From Tubiluchus corallicola (taxonomy: Eukaryota > Priapulida > Priapulimorpha > Priapulimorphida > Tubiluchidae): DNA of 64,000 bases. The notes below the pieces were generated by a model, which saw nothing but the letters and a program-made list of their open reading frames with translations, was not told the DNA's origin and ran no database searches. This document shows, one piece after another, positions 26,297 through 34,870 of the stretch; within the stretch, counting starts at the first letter, position 1, and the number at the start of each line of letters is the position of its first letter. The translations under genes and the position numbers were made by a program. The stretch spans positions 54,110-118,109 of the forward strand of contig JAQGDQ010000655.1 in NCBI GenBank assembly GCA_030141605.1, given 5' to 3'.

Positions 26297-28548
26297 TTGA
26301 TGCAGTACATTGACAAGTGAGAAAGAAGTTAGTACTCAATGTATGTGTGCTTGCATAACAAAATTATTAAGCAATAACATAACATAACATAACAAAAGCA
26401 ATTAAGCTTTTCTAATTATTCACATATCCCGAATCTCCATTTCATGAAGATCATTTTGATACCAAGCTCATCGCTCTATGTTATTTCTAAACTGAAATAA
26501 TTCATGTGGAAGTTCAGGTGCAGGCTGCACACAAGATATCATTGATTTTGATTTGATTTAACTCCTTCTTTCGAAATAGGTTCATAGAATACATAACATA
26601 CAATAATTATTACCCCTCCTCCCAACATATACAAATTAATACATAAGTAAATAAAATAACAGTACAATATATGTATGTATATATATATATGTTTATTGAC
26701 TGATTAAGAGATAGTCGAACATGATACTTTAGTTCAGTCCATAGATCACTACAAAAAAAGGACTTTTGATCATATAACATGACCATTACTGTCAAAAAAT
26801 AACTGAAGAATTATTTACAAATTCCACTTCACACTTATTATCGCCTAACATGATCATTACTGTCCAAAAATCGCTAAACAGTTATTTACAAATTCACAAT
26901 ATGACTTTGGGTTTCCATTGAAAAATTCATGCAGATCGTTGAAGCTCAGTTCAGTGTTATCTTCACGAAGGTGATTAGTAAGTAGACAAAAACAGATAAC
27001 ATGCTCTTCTGTTTGAATATTTAAGCCAGGACAGGAGCATAGCCTGTCCTCTCTTTTTATCCTTGCCCATCTTCCAGTCTCAATATCGTACTTCCAGCCT
27101 GAATCGTCACCCATAATTTCTACCTAATACTTTCCTCCATCCGCTTCTTATGTCTGAAGTGTAAAATGCGTCACTTTATTCAATGCCTTTATAAGAAGAT
27201 TTGAGCTTTGCATTACTCTACTGTATAAACTGTCAACCATCAGACATATGTTGACATGTTCCCTTGCACTAACACACTTTAAAAGGAAAGAAAAGGGACT
27301 TTTAAAGAATCTCCTAAAGAATGCTGCCTGTTTAAAAGACTTATATAATTGAAAAACAAAAACAAAATTCTTATTAATATAAAATGTTCGCCTCACTTGG
27401 TAAAGTGTCACTGCGTCGCCATCCCAGTATGCACCATTGGATCACCAAAAAAAACACCTTACGAATCTTATTGACAATATAAAGCAATTTTAATTTTTGC
27501 TTAGTTTGTGAGGATATGCTAGAATCAGTTTTTCAATCTTTACACAATATTCTCTATACTTCTTTCGACTGACTTACTGTCAAAATGGCTGCCCCTAACG
27601 GTCATTCCGGGAGTTTAAATTTACAAGTTTTATACAGCGTTACTGCTAATACAAGCTCTTTACGCAATAAGACAGCATGTAAATGATATAAAATTTCAAG
27701 ACAATTTTTTAAACGTTATTTATGAAGAGCGTTTTCTTGTCCTTTAAATAATATGATACTTAAGGGAAAACCGGATGATTGCGTAAACATTAGTTCAGAA
27801 TAAAGAATGCTCTAAAATGTTGAAAACTGCAATAGCTTTTTTTTAAATCGAAACTTAGATTAAATAATAATTACCTCGGATAGTTAAATTTCTCTTAAAC
27901 GGTTCAGTGAATCTACTAAGATTGGCAGCGGCGCCTTTTTGTCACGTTCGCGTGGCCGATAAATAGAAGGCGATACCGTGATTAGCATGATCATGAACTG
28001 CAGTGTTACTTTCTGACGTTATATGGCGTAGAGCCAATTTTTCGCGACATCATGCATTTAAGCAGTACTGTAACACCTATGCAAATGTGCTTGATGCGCA
28101 ATGGAAAACAACTCCTGCCCTTGCAGAAACTGTGGTTAGTTTCTGACGTAAGCAATAGCTGTGGCTACCGTTAATTAACTTTCTAAGCTAATTATTCAAA
28201 TATAAGGGACAATAGTCAACTTTTATAGGCAAGAAAATGTATATTTTGGACAGTAACTTAAAATGAGATTGAGTCTAAACAATCATCCGGTCTTCCTTTA
28301 ACAAGTTTTGGTCACTTATTCTAAAACTTACGTATCTATTTTCTGCACGAATGTTAAATTCCTAAAATTTTCAGGGCAAACACACATTTGGCTGTCCTGG
28401 TTACGGTGGGCAGGCAGCGTTTGCCGATCCTACCAATCAGCTTGGCTGGGCATATCTTACTAATGGCATCAGACATCGTGACGTGGACAATAGATCCTTG
28501 AAACTGATGAAGTCCTTGTACCACTGCGTGAACAAGCTACAGAAGTAG
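16954..28548 (+). CDS. BLD-1: membrane-anchored beta-lactamase-like serine hydrolase, 7 exons, 435 aa
   Basis: Joined exons: 16954-17096, 19061-19355, 20347-20575, 23275-23465, 24562-24720, 26014-26130, 28375-28548 (1308 nt, phases 2,0,1,0,0,0, all GT-AG). The N-terminus is a hydrophobic anchor (residues 2-18, LSFLVAILVVGITLQYI) followed by a Lys/Arg stretch (SKRKGK), giving either a type II or a signal-anchor topology. The catalytic domain belongs to the class C beta-lactamase/penicillin-binding-like family (Pfam Beta-lactamase), as in animal LACTB-type proteins. It shows HGAAFAAYYKG and VVDLWGGYAD, the SxxK box Ser97-Val-Thr-Lys100 in FSVTKG, MLMAHQ, the second-box Tyr187 in HGYHIFTHG, then FPSANGIGSARGLAKLYGIL and a C-terminal FGCPGYGGQAAFADP. 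The natural substrate is unknown. The first box and Tyr are intact, so it is probably an active hydrolase. Tandem with BLD-2 and BLD-3. Confidence 0.93.
17217..17580 (-). mobile_element. LINE 3'-end fragment with reverse-transcriptase C-terminal zinc motif
   Basis: The minus strand reads ENRLCSCGQVQDKEHILLKC then HRTSHFRTEF at about 17545-17455. This is the C-x-C-G...EH..L.C cysteine-histidine motif typical of the C-terminus of many animal non-LTR retrotransposon polymerases. Stops interrupt it downstream. It lies in BLD-1 intron 1. Confidence 0.75.
17922..18435. mobile_element. TTAA-flanked transposon family, copy A (partial)
   Basis: TTTTAAAAGAGAACTGGACG then ATTGACTAGACTCAATCTCA matches the left end at 20713 (TTAAAGGAAGACCGGACAATTG...). 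Further inside, CACAGTTTGTGCAATGG.AG and CATCTTCCCT are shared with 20880-20920. The right part is replaced by the 57-bp array. Confidence 0.65.
18436..18850. repeat. 57-bp minisatellite, about 7-8 copies, open on both strands
   Basis: The unit begins TCTAATTCAGGTTCATGGGA and ends CAGGCCTATCAAAGTCATG. Exact phase points at 18493 and 18550 give a 57-bp period. As 57 is 19 codons, one stop-free unit keeps frames of 174 and 157 codons open on opposite strands. It lies in BLD-1 intron 1, not in the spliced message. I do not read it as a gene. Confidence 0.92.
19061..19355 (+). CDS. BLD-1 exon 2: N-terminal half of catalytic domain with SxxK
   Basis: Acceptor CATTTTAG, donor CAG|GTCAGC. It holds LWGGYAD and FSVTKG in a single exon; the BLD-2 counterpart is split inside the same motif. 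Confidence 0.95.
19396..19680. repeat. Internally repeated element end with CGCTTATAAGGGA motifs
   Basis: CTCGCTTATAGGGAACATTC, CGCTTATAAGGGACC, CGGTTATAAGGGACG and CGCATATAAGGGAGCC recur at 19410-19590. The pattern resembles decayed Tc1/mariner-pogo termini. Element ends were not resolved. Confidence 0.4.
19722..20234 (-). mobile_element. 38-bp-TIR element family, truncated copy
   Basis: The right terminus GGACGATTTTGCTATGCGAG then CACACA, preceded by GAAATGGAGATTCAGGATAT and CCTCAGCTTCAACGTGGATT, is the reverse of the family's left terminus. It corresponds to 45780-46293 and lacks the other end. It lies in BLD-1 intron 2. Confidence 0.75.
20347..20575 (+). CDS. BLD-1 exon 3: second catalytic box
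   Basis: Starts AAIPLLDAELD and carries PFWLPSSTAHGYHIFTHG with the conserved Tyr-His, then RTLGRFFREEIAEKF. Phase 0 in, phase 1 out; donor G|GTAAGT. Confidence 0.95.
20713..21115. mobile_element. TTAA-flanked transposon family, copy B (partial)
   Basis: Begins TTAAAGGAAGACCGGACAAT. The body is the reverse complement of 27900-28301, with shared GACGTCAGAAACTAAC, AACTGCAG or CTGCAGTT, CATGAT.A..TTAGC and GATTCACTGA blocks. Only one terminus is visible. Confidence 0.75.
21130..22140. other. BLD-1 intron 3, unannotated part
   Basis: AT-rich. ORFs of about 60 codons lack recognisable domains and splice context. Nothing further supported. Confidence 0.4.
22148..22222. repeat. Imperfect CATCTCTTG repeat
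   Basis: Runs of GCATCTCTTGCATCTCTTG with CATCACCGC variants, about 8 units, in BLD-1 intron 3. Confidence 0.75.
22880..23164 (+). mobile_element. tRNA-derived SINE, copy 1
   Basis: The head holds a perfect pol III A box TAGTCTAGTGG (22884-22894) and B box GTTCGAACC (22928-22936). An unrelated body follows (GGTACCTGCTGTTGCCCTGC, then TGTTGACCCAAAAGC), and a TTTAAATAAAG(ATT)n tail to 23164. About 90% similar by eye to 34533-34889. It lies in BLD-1 intron 3, same strand. The body makes it a SINE and not a functional tRNA gene. Confidence 0.88.
23275..23465 (+). CDS. BLD-1 exon 4: GLPKEL motif and paralog-specific helix
   Basis: GIEAYVGLPKELNYRVARL matches BLD-2 exon 5. The rest (Trp/Ile/Leu-rich) is divergent between the paralogs, as expected for the variable lid region. 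Acceptor TTTTCTAG, donor ATC|GTAAGC. Confidence 0.92.
23967..24466 (+). mobile_element. hAT-like MITE 'CAGGGGTGTGC', copy 1, 500 bp, with 8-bp TSD
   Basis: Termini CAGGGGTGTGCAAATTGCGG and CAGATAATTTGCACACCCCT then G are inverted. The flanks GTGTATAT at 23959-23966 and 24467-24474 are identical 8-bp target duplications, the hAT hallmark. No transposase is encoded; ORFs inside it recur in the other copies. In BLD-1 intron 4. Confidence 0.92.
24562..24720 (+). CDS. BLD-1 exon 5: SANGIGSARGLAKLY motif
   Basis: Encodes FPSANGIGSARGLAKLYGIL, a family hallmark, then LLSPDVLQK. Acceptor TTTTATGCAG, donor AAG|GTAAGG. Phase 0 on both sides. Confidence 0.95.
25150..25770. repeat. Direct repeat pair of about 110 bp (25150-25262 and 25655-25765)
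   Basis: Both copies begin TTTAAAGGACAAGAAAAGGC, then CTAGTTAAAG.AAGTCTCAG, AAAATTTTCGCTAA, GGTTAGAGGCAATCTT and GCGTTTATCGTACTC. The outer copies bracket about 400 bp, which suggests terminal repeats of one element. In BLD-1 intron 5. A related inverted piece (TTTTCTTGTCCTTTAAATA) is at 27732. Confidence 0.7.
26014..26130 (+). CDS. BLD-1 exon 6
   Basis: Encodes IQRKVTSGKDKVVGYLPG, then FTAGGFYTGAPFTGPQ. BLD-2 exon 7 has the parallel [10 protein letters not shown] and [12 protein letters not shown]. Acceptor AATAACAG, donor CAG|GTATGT. Phase 0 both sides. Confidence 0.93.
26254..26296. repeat. (AT)n microsatellite
   Basis: About 20 TA units with one CA interruption, in BLD-1 intron 6. Confidence 0.9.
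26344..26541 (+). mobile_element. 38-bp-TIR element family, left-end fragment
   Basis: TGTGTGCTTGCATAACAAAA, then after a short ACATA repeat AATTAAGCTTTTCTAATTAT, TCACATATCC.GAATCTCC and CAGGTGCAGGCTGCACAC. The right half is missing. Confidence 0.7.
26545..27170 (-). mobile_element. LINE 3'-end fragment
   Basis: The minus frame at 27114-26857 reads ETGRWARIKREDRLCSCPG, then LNIQTEEHVICFC and LLTNHLRED. GRW.RI.R.DRLC.C...Q.EEHV...C is the terminal motif of reverse-transcriptase ORFs in several LINE clades. The frame is intact for 85 codons, then closed. It lies in BLD-1 intron 6. Most likely a dead 5'-truncated insertion. Confidence 0.8.
27760..28301. mobile_element. TTAA-flanked transposon family, full-length copy
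   Basis: Left TTAAGGGAAAACCGGATGAT, right end reverse complement TTAAAGGAAGACCGGATGAT then TG. Both ends carry TTAA and a TIR of about 22 bp. TTAA target duplication is characteristic of piggyBac, which is a tentative assignment. The body matches 20713-21115 in inverted orientation. No transposase. In BLD-1 intron 6. Confidence 0.75.
28375..28548 (+). CDS. BLD-1 exon 7: C-terminus
   Basis: Encodes GKHTFGCPGYGGQAAFADP, then LGWAYLTNGIRH and stops after KLQK (TAG). The glycine-rich loop is where a Lys/His-Thr/Ser-Gly third box would sit; here it is Cys-Pro-Gly. No canonical AATAAA lies within the first 200 bp after the stop. Confidence 0.93.
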   Translation, partial: GKHTFGCPGYGGQAAFADPTNQLGWAYLTNGIRHRDVDNRSLKLMKSLYHCVNKLQK

Positions 28549-29087
28549 GGGAAATTCTGCAGATTTTATTCAGCAATGATGATTGAAAGTGATATGTGTG
28601 CAATAATTTAGATATTGACCTGCATTGTAAATTTTAGGAGTAGATGTTATGGTGGGTAGAGTGCCTAAAAACTTCAAAACTTCTATCAGTGCCTTAAAAC
28701 TTCTATAAGTGCCTTAAAACATCAAACCTATTAGTATCCATCCTCACAGTGGTGGCAAAACAGTGGTGTTATCTTAATCAAGTTATCTTAATTTTACATA
28801 CTATTAACAAATAACAGTCTTTCTATCTTTTATTTCATCTCATATATGAGCTTCATTCATTATATCATTCCATTTTAAGCACTTAATGTTTTTTTATCAT
28901 AAGATTCACTTTAAATTTTCAAATTATTTCCATTACTTTTTTTTCTTTCACAGTGTGGGACAATCTAACAAGCAATGCTTTCTGGTTGCCTGCAACACAT
29001 TTACATTTGTATATAGGTGAACAGTGTGTGAGGCTTTTCCTGTGCAGAAAAAATAAAAAGCTTTTTTGTATTATGTTCATTGTAGGC

Positions 29088-29655
29088 CAGGGGTGTGCAA
29101 ATTGCGGCCCTCCGAGAGATTTTGTGCGGCCCGCGAAGAGATTTGTCAACCTAATGAAAGTGTGGCCCGGGCGATGAATTGAGTGTATCCAGCTGAAGTC
29201 ATCGCCACGATCCCAAAGACAGTGCGGGCAATTTTTTCAACTAGATCGGATAGCATTAACCCTTACAAGACGGTTGTCACTTAATGTTACTGTCGGACAT
29301 GACAAAATTACACATTACTCACTTGGAACACAAAAAAGTGATGTAATAACATGGAGTCAAGGCAGGTTAATATGCACTGTACTACACAGACTGTTTGATA
29401 CACATTACTAATATGCATTGTAATGAAATTACCACTATCTGTCTTGAAAGTAGAAATATATGGTTTGTTATATAAATTTTAATAACTTCTAAAATAGTTT
29501 CTTGAGTGTAGTAGTAATTATGTGCACAGATCGGATGCAAAAAATCGTTATTAGGCCCTTCTGTACTTGGCTCCTTGATCAAACTGTCTGTGGCCCGCAG
29601 GAATTGCGGGAAAGTTTAATGTGGCCCGGCTAGTCAGATAATTTGCACACCCTTG
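29088..29655 (+). mobile_element. hAT-like MITE 'CAGGGGTGTGC', copy 2, 568 bp, with 8-bp TSD
   Basis: Same termini as 23967-24466, with one C-to-T change in the right end. Flanks TTGTAGGC at 29080-29087 and 29656-29663 are identical. It is 68 bp longer than copy 1, mainly from extra sequence around 29280-29370. Intergenic, just downstream of BLD-1. Confidence 0.92.
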
Positions 29656-29809
29656 TTGTAGGCCCTTTCGCTATATATTGTACATGAAACTATTGTAAAT
29701 GTGTAATGGGAAATCAATGACTTGTGACTTAGGACTATAATGCAGAGAAATTTCCTACATTTAGACCTGTGACTGTAAGGACTCATGGTCTCATATTTTT
29801 ATATTACAC

Positions 29810-30246
29810 TATATACTTATGTACAAGTCGAATTTTTGGGAAGCGATTTTAAACTGAAATTTTTGGGGTCAACTTATACTTATGTTTTTGGGAGATGTCG
29901 CTAAAGAGTCGTCTACAATACGAATATGTAAAGAAATAATCCTTCATTTTGTGCTGGACTGAATGAACACTCATACTGTGGTACTTCACATCAGAGAATG
30001 TTCGCATCTTGACATTACTTCACAAAATTAACAAATATTGTTGTAATTTATTTTAATGCATGTGAAATTAAGTTAAAATTTACATTTTACCGGGAAATAA
30101 ACTGGCGACGGAGCACTCGATCAGAACATGGAAATCGCCATTGTTGTGCAGGTGCTGCCGATTTGGTTTATTACTCGGCCATTGTTGACATCATTTACTC
30201 TGGAAGATCGTAATATTTTATGGTCGAGTTGTCACGCATATATACG
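29810..30246. mobile_element. Candidate DNA transposon with CAAGTCGA/AACTCGA inverted ends
   Basis: Left end TATATACTTATGTACAAGTC then GAATTTTTGGG; right end GGTCGAGTTGTCACGCATAT then ATACG. The right end reverse-complemented gives CGTATATATGCGTGACAACT then CGA, a gapped match to the left. The internal GGGGTCAACTTATACTTATG echoes the left end. Confidence 0.45.
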
Positions 30247-30260
30247 GTAAGCTAAAATTC

Positions 30261-30895
30261 GCGTGTTTGCATAGCAAAATCGTCCGTAAATTGGCAATTA
30301 AGCTTTTCTATCCTGAATCTCCATTTCATGAGGATCATTTTGATACCAAGTTCATGGCTCTACGTTATTTCTAAGCTGAGATAATCCACGTTGAAGTTGA
30401 AGTGCAGGCTGCACACTGAAAAACATAATCTTGAGAAAAACGCTGTTAACCTTGGTCAGCCTTTGTTTTTTGTTGCGCCTCTACAAAACACTTAGCAACT
30501 CTACGAAAGTGCTGTTGCAACAGACTTTGCAAAAGCACACTGAAGCCATGTTTAAATCCAGTAGATGGCTCTTCCTGGCGAGGATCTGGGCTTGACAACA
30601 GAAAAAACCCAAAGTAAAATGGCTGCTTCCATTAGGTATTATCGGAGTTTCAACATGCAAGCTTTTTACAATTGCAGCACTAGTTTCTAATCAAAAAAGA
30701 GAGTGTGGGGTTATTTTTGAACATTTTCCTGATAACTTCATGCTAGAATATAAAAGTCCAATATATTTAGCGTTGGTTTTTACAAAATACGAAAAATTGA
30801 CATTTGACCAAATTTTTGGTGCATTCTACTTTGAGGCATCATAGCGTTGTTTTAACTATGCCGACTTGTGAACGGTTTTGGTTTAGAAACACACA
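30261..30895 (+). mobile_element. 38-bp-TIR element family, near-complete copy
   Basis: Left GCGTGTTTGCATAGCAAAAT then CGTCCGTAAATTGGCAATTA; right GACTTGTGAACGGTTTTGGT then TTAGAAACACACA. It contains the family markers GAATCTCCATTTCATGAGGA and GTAGATGGCTCTTCCTGGCG. Intergenic. Confidence 0.8.
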
Positions 30896-31984
30896 TATTA
30901 TTTTATATTTTGAATGCTAAAATGTGGCAAATGCGTCGCTAAACTATTTTGTTAAGTACATTTCATGTGTATGTAGTATTCTTATATCTTTATGTTGTTC
31001 TTACTAGTTTTTTAGATATTGTTACAGTTATTGCTATTGTTTATACGTGCGAGTTTATAGATATAGTAGTAATTTTAAATATATTACTATTGTTACATAA
31101 GTTTGTGTTAGTATATAATACTCTTTCTGCTTGATGTGACAGTCACGTGATAAAATTTCGCTGCTGCAGGGCTGTTTCAACAGCATTGTGGCCCCCGGCC
31201 AAAGCAGTGTGCTCGGGTTCCTACCTACACAACCACTCACCGGAAAAAAAATTTAAGTGGTCGATAAAATTAAACATATTTGTCGTATTGCTAGTCCCAA
31301 CAGAATCGGTGTTTACTATTTCACCTTGATGAGGTATGTAACTCTTCCTACTAGCATATAAAACAGTTAGTGCTGCAGAAGGACATCAATTTTCGTTTAC
31401 AAATCAGTCTGCTGCAAGTTTACTTTACCTTGATAAGTGTGGTTTTTCATCATTTACTGTATCTAAAAATTTTTTACCGCATGGAAAAGCTTTTGTGGTA
31501 TCTTTATGTGGTTATAGTTGAGTACAAGTTATAAATATGCCCAGCTGTTGTGCGTGTATTAAGCTCTTTAAGCCAAATGCTGCATGGTGCTGTCACCTGG
31601 CAACGAAAATAATACGAAAACAGTTTACACTTGCTTTAAAGAACATGCTGTACAGCAAAGATTCAGCAACACAAACGTTTGAATAATATCACATGAACAT
31701 TAAAAAACAGAAATTTCAATATTGGCAGCAAGTCACGTACTGATATGTACCTAGATTAACATGGGTCACTATGCTTGTGGAGCCCTCGGACAACTGCCTA
31801 GCATGCCCGTGCGTCAAGGCATCCCTGCGCTGCTGCTGGAACAGACTTAATTAATTGCGGTGCAAGAGGGTGTAATCGTGGTGCATACATTTAGAAAGAA
31901 TGAAGTATATTAAAGTATATTTGACTGCGCTTGAATTAAACAGACACCGTGGAAATTTTTTTTGAGGTTTATAAAATACAGACT

Positions 31985-33002
31985 AAGAAAGAAAAACATT
32001 TTCCCTGAAAATTTCTTTAATTTAGTTGTTGATACCCTCAAAAACTAGAGGATATAGTTTAAAACTATTCAAAGAGCGGTCACGTCTGGATATTTGTAAA
32101 TATTCGTTCACTGTGAGAGAACTGAACGAATGGAATAATTTCCTTGCCTTGGTGATTGCCAGGGCCTATTTCAAGGGGGGGGGGACTGGGGATACTTCCC
32201 CGGGGCCTCACCCTAACATTTTTTTTGCTTTATGCGAACATACTGCCTCCTCTCTCCCTCTCTCTCTCTTGCCGCACGCGCGCCGTTTGCCAGTATTGAC
32301 GAATATTAAGAACTGGTCTTGAGAATAAAACCTTTCAATTGTTCTTTCCTTTAACAACTGTATAACTCCATATTTTCTCTTCGAAAATGCTTCTCCGGCG
32401 TTCTAGCAGTTCAAAAATTTTCTGGGCGCCAACCATGGTGACGCCCGCCCACCGGCGCATCGCCCCACCCCCGATGGGGCCTCACACGCCCCATCTTCCC
32501 CGTGCCTCGCCTAGGCTGAAATAGGCCCTGGTGATTGCTGCGCCAACCCTAGAAAGTTTAAATCTTTCATTGACGATTACTTTGTGGAAGAATATCGTGT
32601 TTCTGTCAGTATGTTCACTTAACTCCTAATCACAGTAGTATAACATTATAAAGTTCCCTAATTAGTACATTTTTGAAACTTAATTTTTGTTTTGGTTATT
32701 CGTTTTATTTTTGCAACATTTTTTTAATTGGGTCATTTTAAATTACCTTGGGACTTGGAGTATCTTGACTCCAACATCTTTGCTGTAATCTTTGCACTAT
32801 CTTTACCGTGAAGCACCATTGAAAGTACTCTGATCAGTATAATATATCAGTATATCAGTACTACAATCAGTTTAATATCGTATCTCAGATAAATTAATCA
32901 CTATAATAATTTTGTTGCATTGTGTCATTTTATCATATTATCGTTTCATGCACTGTGTTTTTCTTGTGAAAAGATGATAAATAAAGATACTTACTTACTT
33001 AC
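31985..33002 (+). mobile_element. LINE 3' end interrupted by a hAT-like MITE
   Basis: Upstream of 32152 the frame reads TRGYSLKLFKERSRLDICK, then YSFTVRELNEWNNFLALVIA. Downstream of 32530 it resumes as APTLE and, after a 1-bp shift, FKSFIDDYFVEEYR. This is the C-terminal TRG..KL.K...RLD.RK..F..R....WN.L...V..A.....FK..LD signature of CR1/L2-type LINE ORF2. The 3' end carries a (TACT)n-like tail after ATAAATAAAGA at 32980-33002. Intergenic between BLD-1 and BLD-2. Confidence 0.82.
32160..32530. mobile_element. hAT-like MITE 'CAGGGCCTATTTCA', 371 bp, perfect 8-bp TSD
   Basis: Termini CAGGGCCTATTTCAAG and GCTGAAATAGGCCCTG are inverted repeats of at least 14 bp. GTGATTGC flanks it exactly at 32152-32159 and 32531-32538. 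The body has a G-rich run (10 G), a CTCTCTCT run and CpG-rich segments unlike the AT-rich surroundings. No ORF of note. Confidence 0.93.
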
Positions 33003-33512
33003 CTTGCTTGAAATGTGCTTTATAAAATAAATTATTATTATTACCAAATATAAATATTACCAAGTGGTAACGTTTTCCTTTTTTTCACAGGAAAATGTCC
33101 CATGATCATAAAGTATACTGTTGAACTTTCGTAAAATTAATGTATAATAATGCAGTCAGGAATAGAATACATCAACATTGCAATGGTTTCAGTACAATTA
33201 ATTGCCTATCAACTAATCTTGCTGCGACCATTAGCGAGCAGACATGTTCGTGATTTCCTGAAATTAGCTTAGCACACAATGCCTTGGGGCATTTGCGTCA
33301 ATATTCGCGTGTGTCACTGAGCAACGTACCGCGTTCAAATACTGCCGCTTGCAACCTCAGATCAGTGATCACCTAGCTCGCTGAACGTGGACAAAGTCTG
33401 CTGCAATTTCGTGCTTGCTCACACGTTAGTATTTGCATAAGTAGTAAAAAGGGTATACCTTGTACCCTGCCGTTGTATGGAAGTTTGGAGTGCACTCCAT
33501 TCAGTAGCAGGC

Positions 33513-33574
33513 ATGGCTGGTGTCAACGGTGGTCGTGTGAGAGTAGGTTTTGAACATGTGCAAGACGTCTTCAG
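33513..33574 (+). CDS. BLD-2 exon 1
   Basis: The ATG at 33513 begins a 20-codon exon ending F plus two bases of Arg, donor [19 protein letters not shown] aligns with GFEEVEHAFR of BLD-1 and GFELVRDEFR of BLD-3, which fixes the exon even though it is short. Confidence 0.85.
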
Positions 33575-34778
33575 GTAGGACGATCGATTAATACCTTTTG
33601 CACGAGTATTTCACACAAGCGTGAGGTGTTTTAATTACGTGAAACGACTGCAAATGTACTAAGTAACTTGATTAAGATACTAATGGTGTTTTGCTAGCAT
33701 GCTGTATGTAAAGGGTGTGCTAAAAGAAATCGCGCAGTAGAAATAGATTAATCAAATCGAAAGAAATGTGTTAATACACATGTTTATTATTGTAGAGATT
33801 AGGTGTTACAACTTTATTTCTCTACAGTCTAGGTATGAATTGGACTTACTTTACTTTGTTAATTGTAATATTCAGCGGCGGATACAGGCTTTAGAAAAAG
33901 GCTGGCCCAACGAAATAGCAGCTAGGGGGTCTGGGGAAGCCCGGCTACCAATGCATTTTACTGCATTTTAGACCATTTTTCTGACTGTTTCCTTCAGCAA
34001 ATGCGATAGTTTAAAACTCATTGTGTCACCTCAAAATTTTGATTCTTAATTACACACCAATATACTAGTATACACACTAGTATAGCATATAATTGCACAC
34101 AGTGATATCTTTGCCAAAAACTTCAGTTATCGCTTAAAGGGCGCAACGCTTTTACACTGAAATCATTAATGCAGAACTTTTTACTCGATATAAGTCATTA
34201 AAAGCTACCACTAGACGCTCTAAAGCTTATAATCCAGAGAAAATATTCACTTAGTATGCTGTAACTGCTACTATGAAAGGGGGGGTCCACGCCCCTTTGG
34301 CCCACACCGTAAATTTGCCAATGATATTAGTATGCTGATAGCTTGGGAAGGATTATACTATAGCCTATTATAGGCTGAACCTAGGTCCCCTCAAGCTTGG
34401 AGGAACCTCAAGTCAAAAACATTTGGACAAAATATGTGAGCTAGAATCACATATTATGCTCGTATTTATCAGCACTTTGCAAACTGAGCAAACCATTGCG
34501 ATCCTGAGATTTCATTGGCTTTTTGACCAGACGGTTTAGTCTAGTGGTAATGCATCTGCTTTCCGCCTGGGAGGTCGTGAGTTCGAACCAGCGGCCGGGT
34601 CATACCAAAGACTTTAAAAATGGTACCTGCTGTTGCCCTGCCTGACGCTTGGCATTTAGAGTAAAAGTGGGGTAATAATAGTCCCTGTTATGTAGTTATA
34701 GGTTGTTATTTACAGTCGGCGATAATAGCTCTTTGAGCTAATGTTAATTGTTGACCCAAAAGCCGACTTTAAATAAAG

Positions 34779-34870
<92 letters not shown>

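Noticed and set aside
26026-26313. Extended BLD-1 exon 6 frame into (AT)n
   Set aside because: The donor CAG|GTATGT at 26130 and phase agreement with exon 7 show that the rest is intron.
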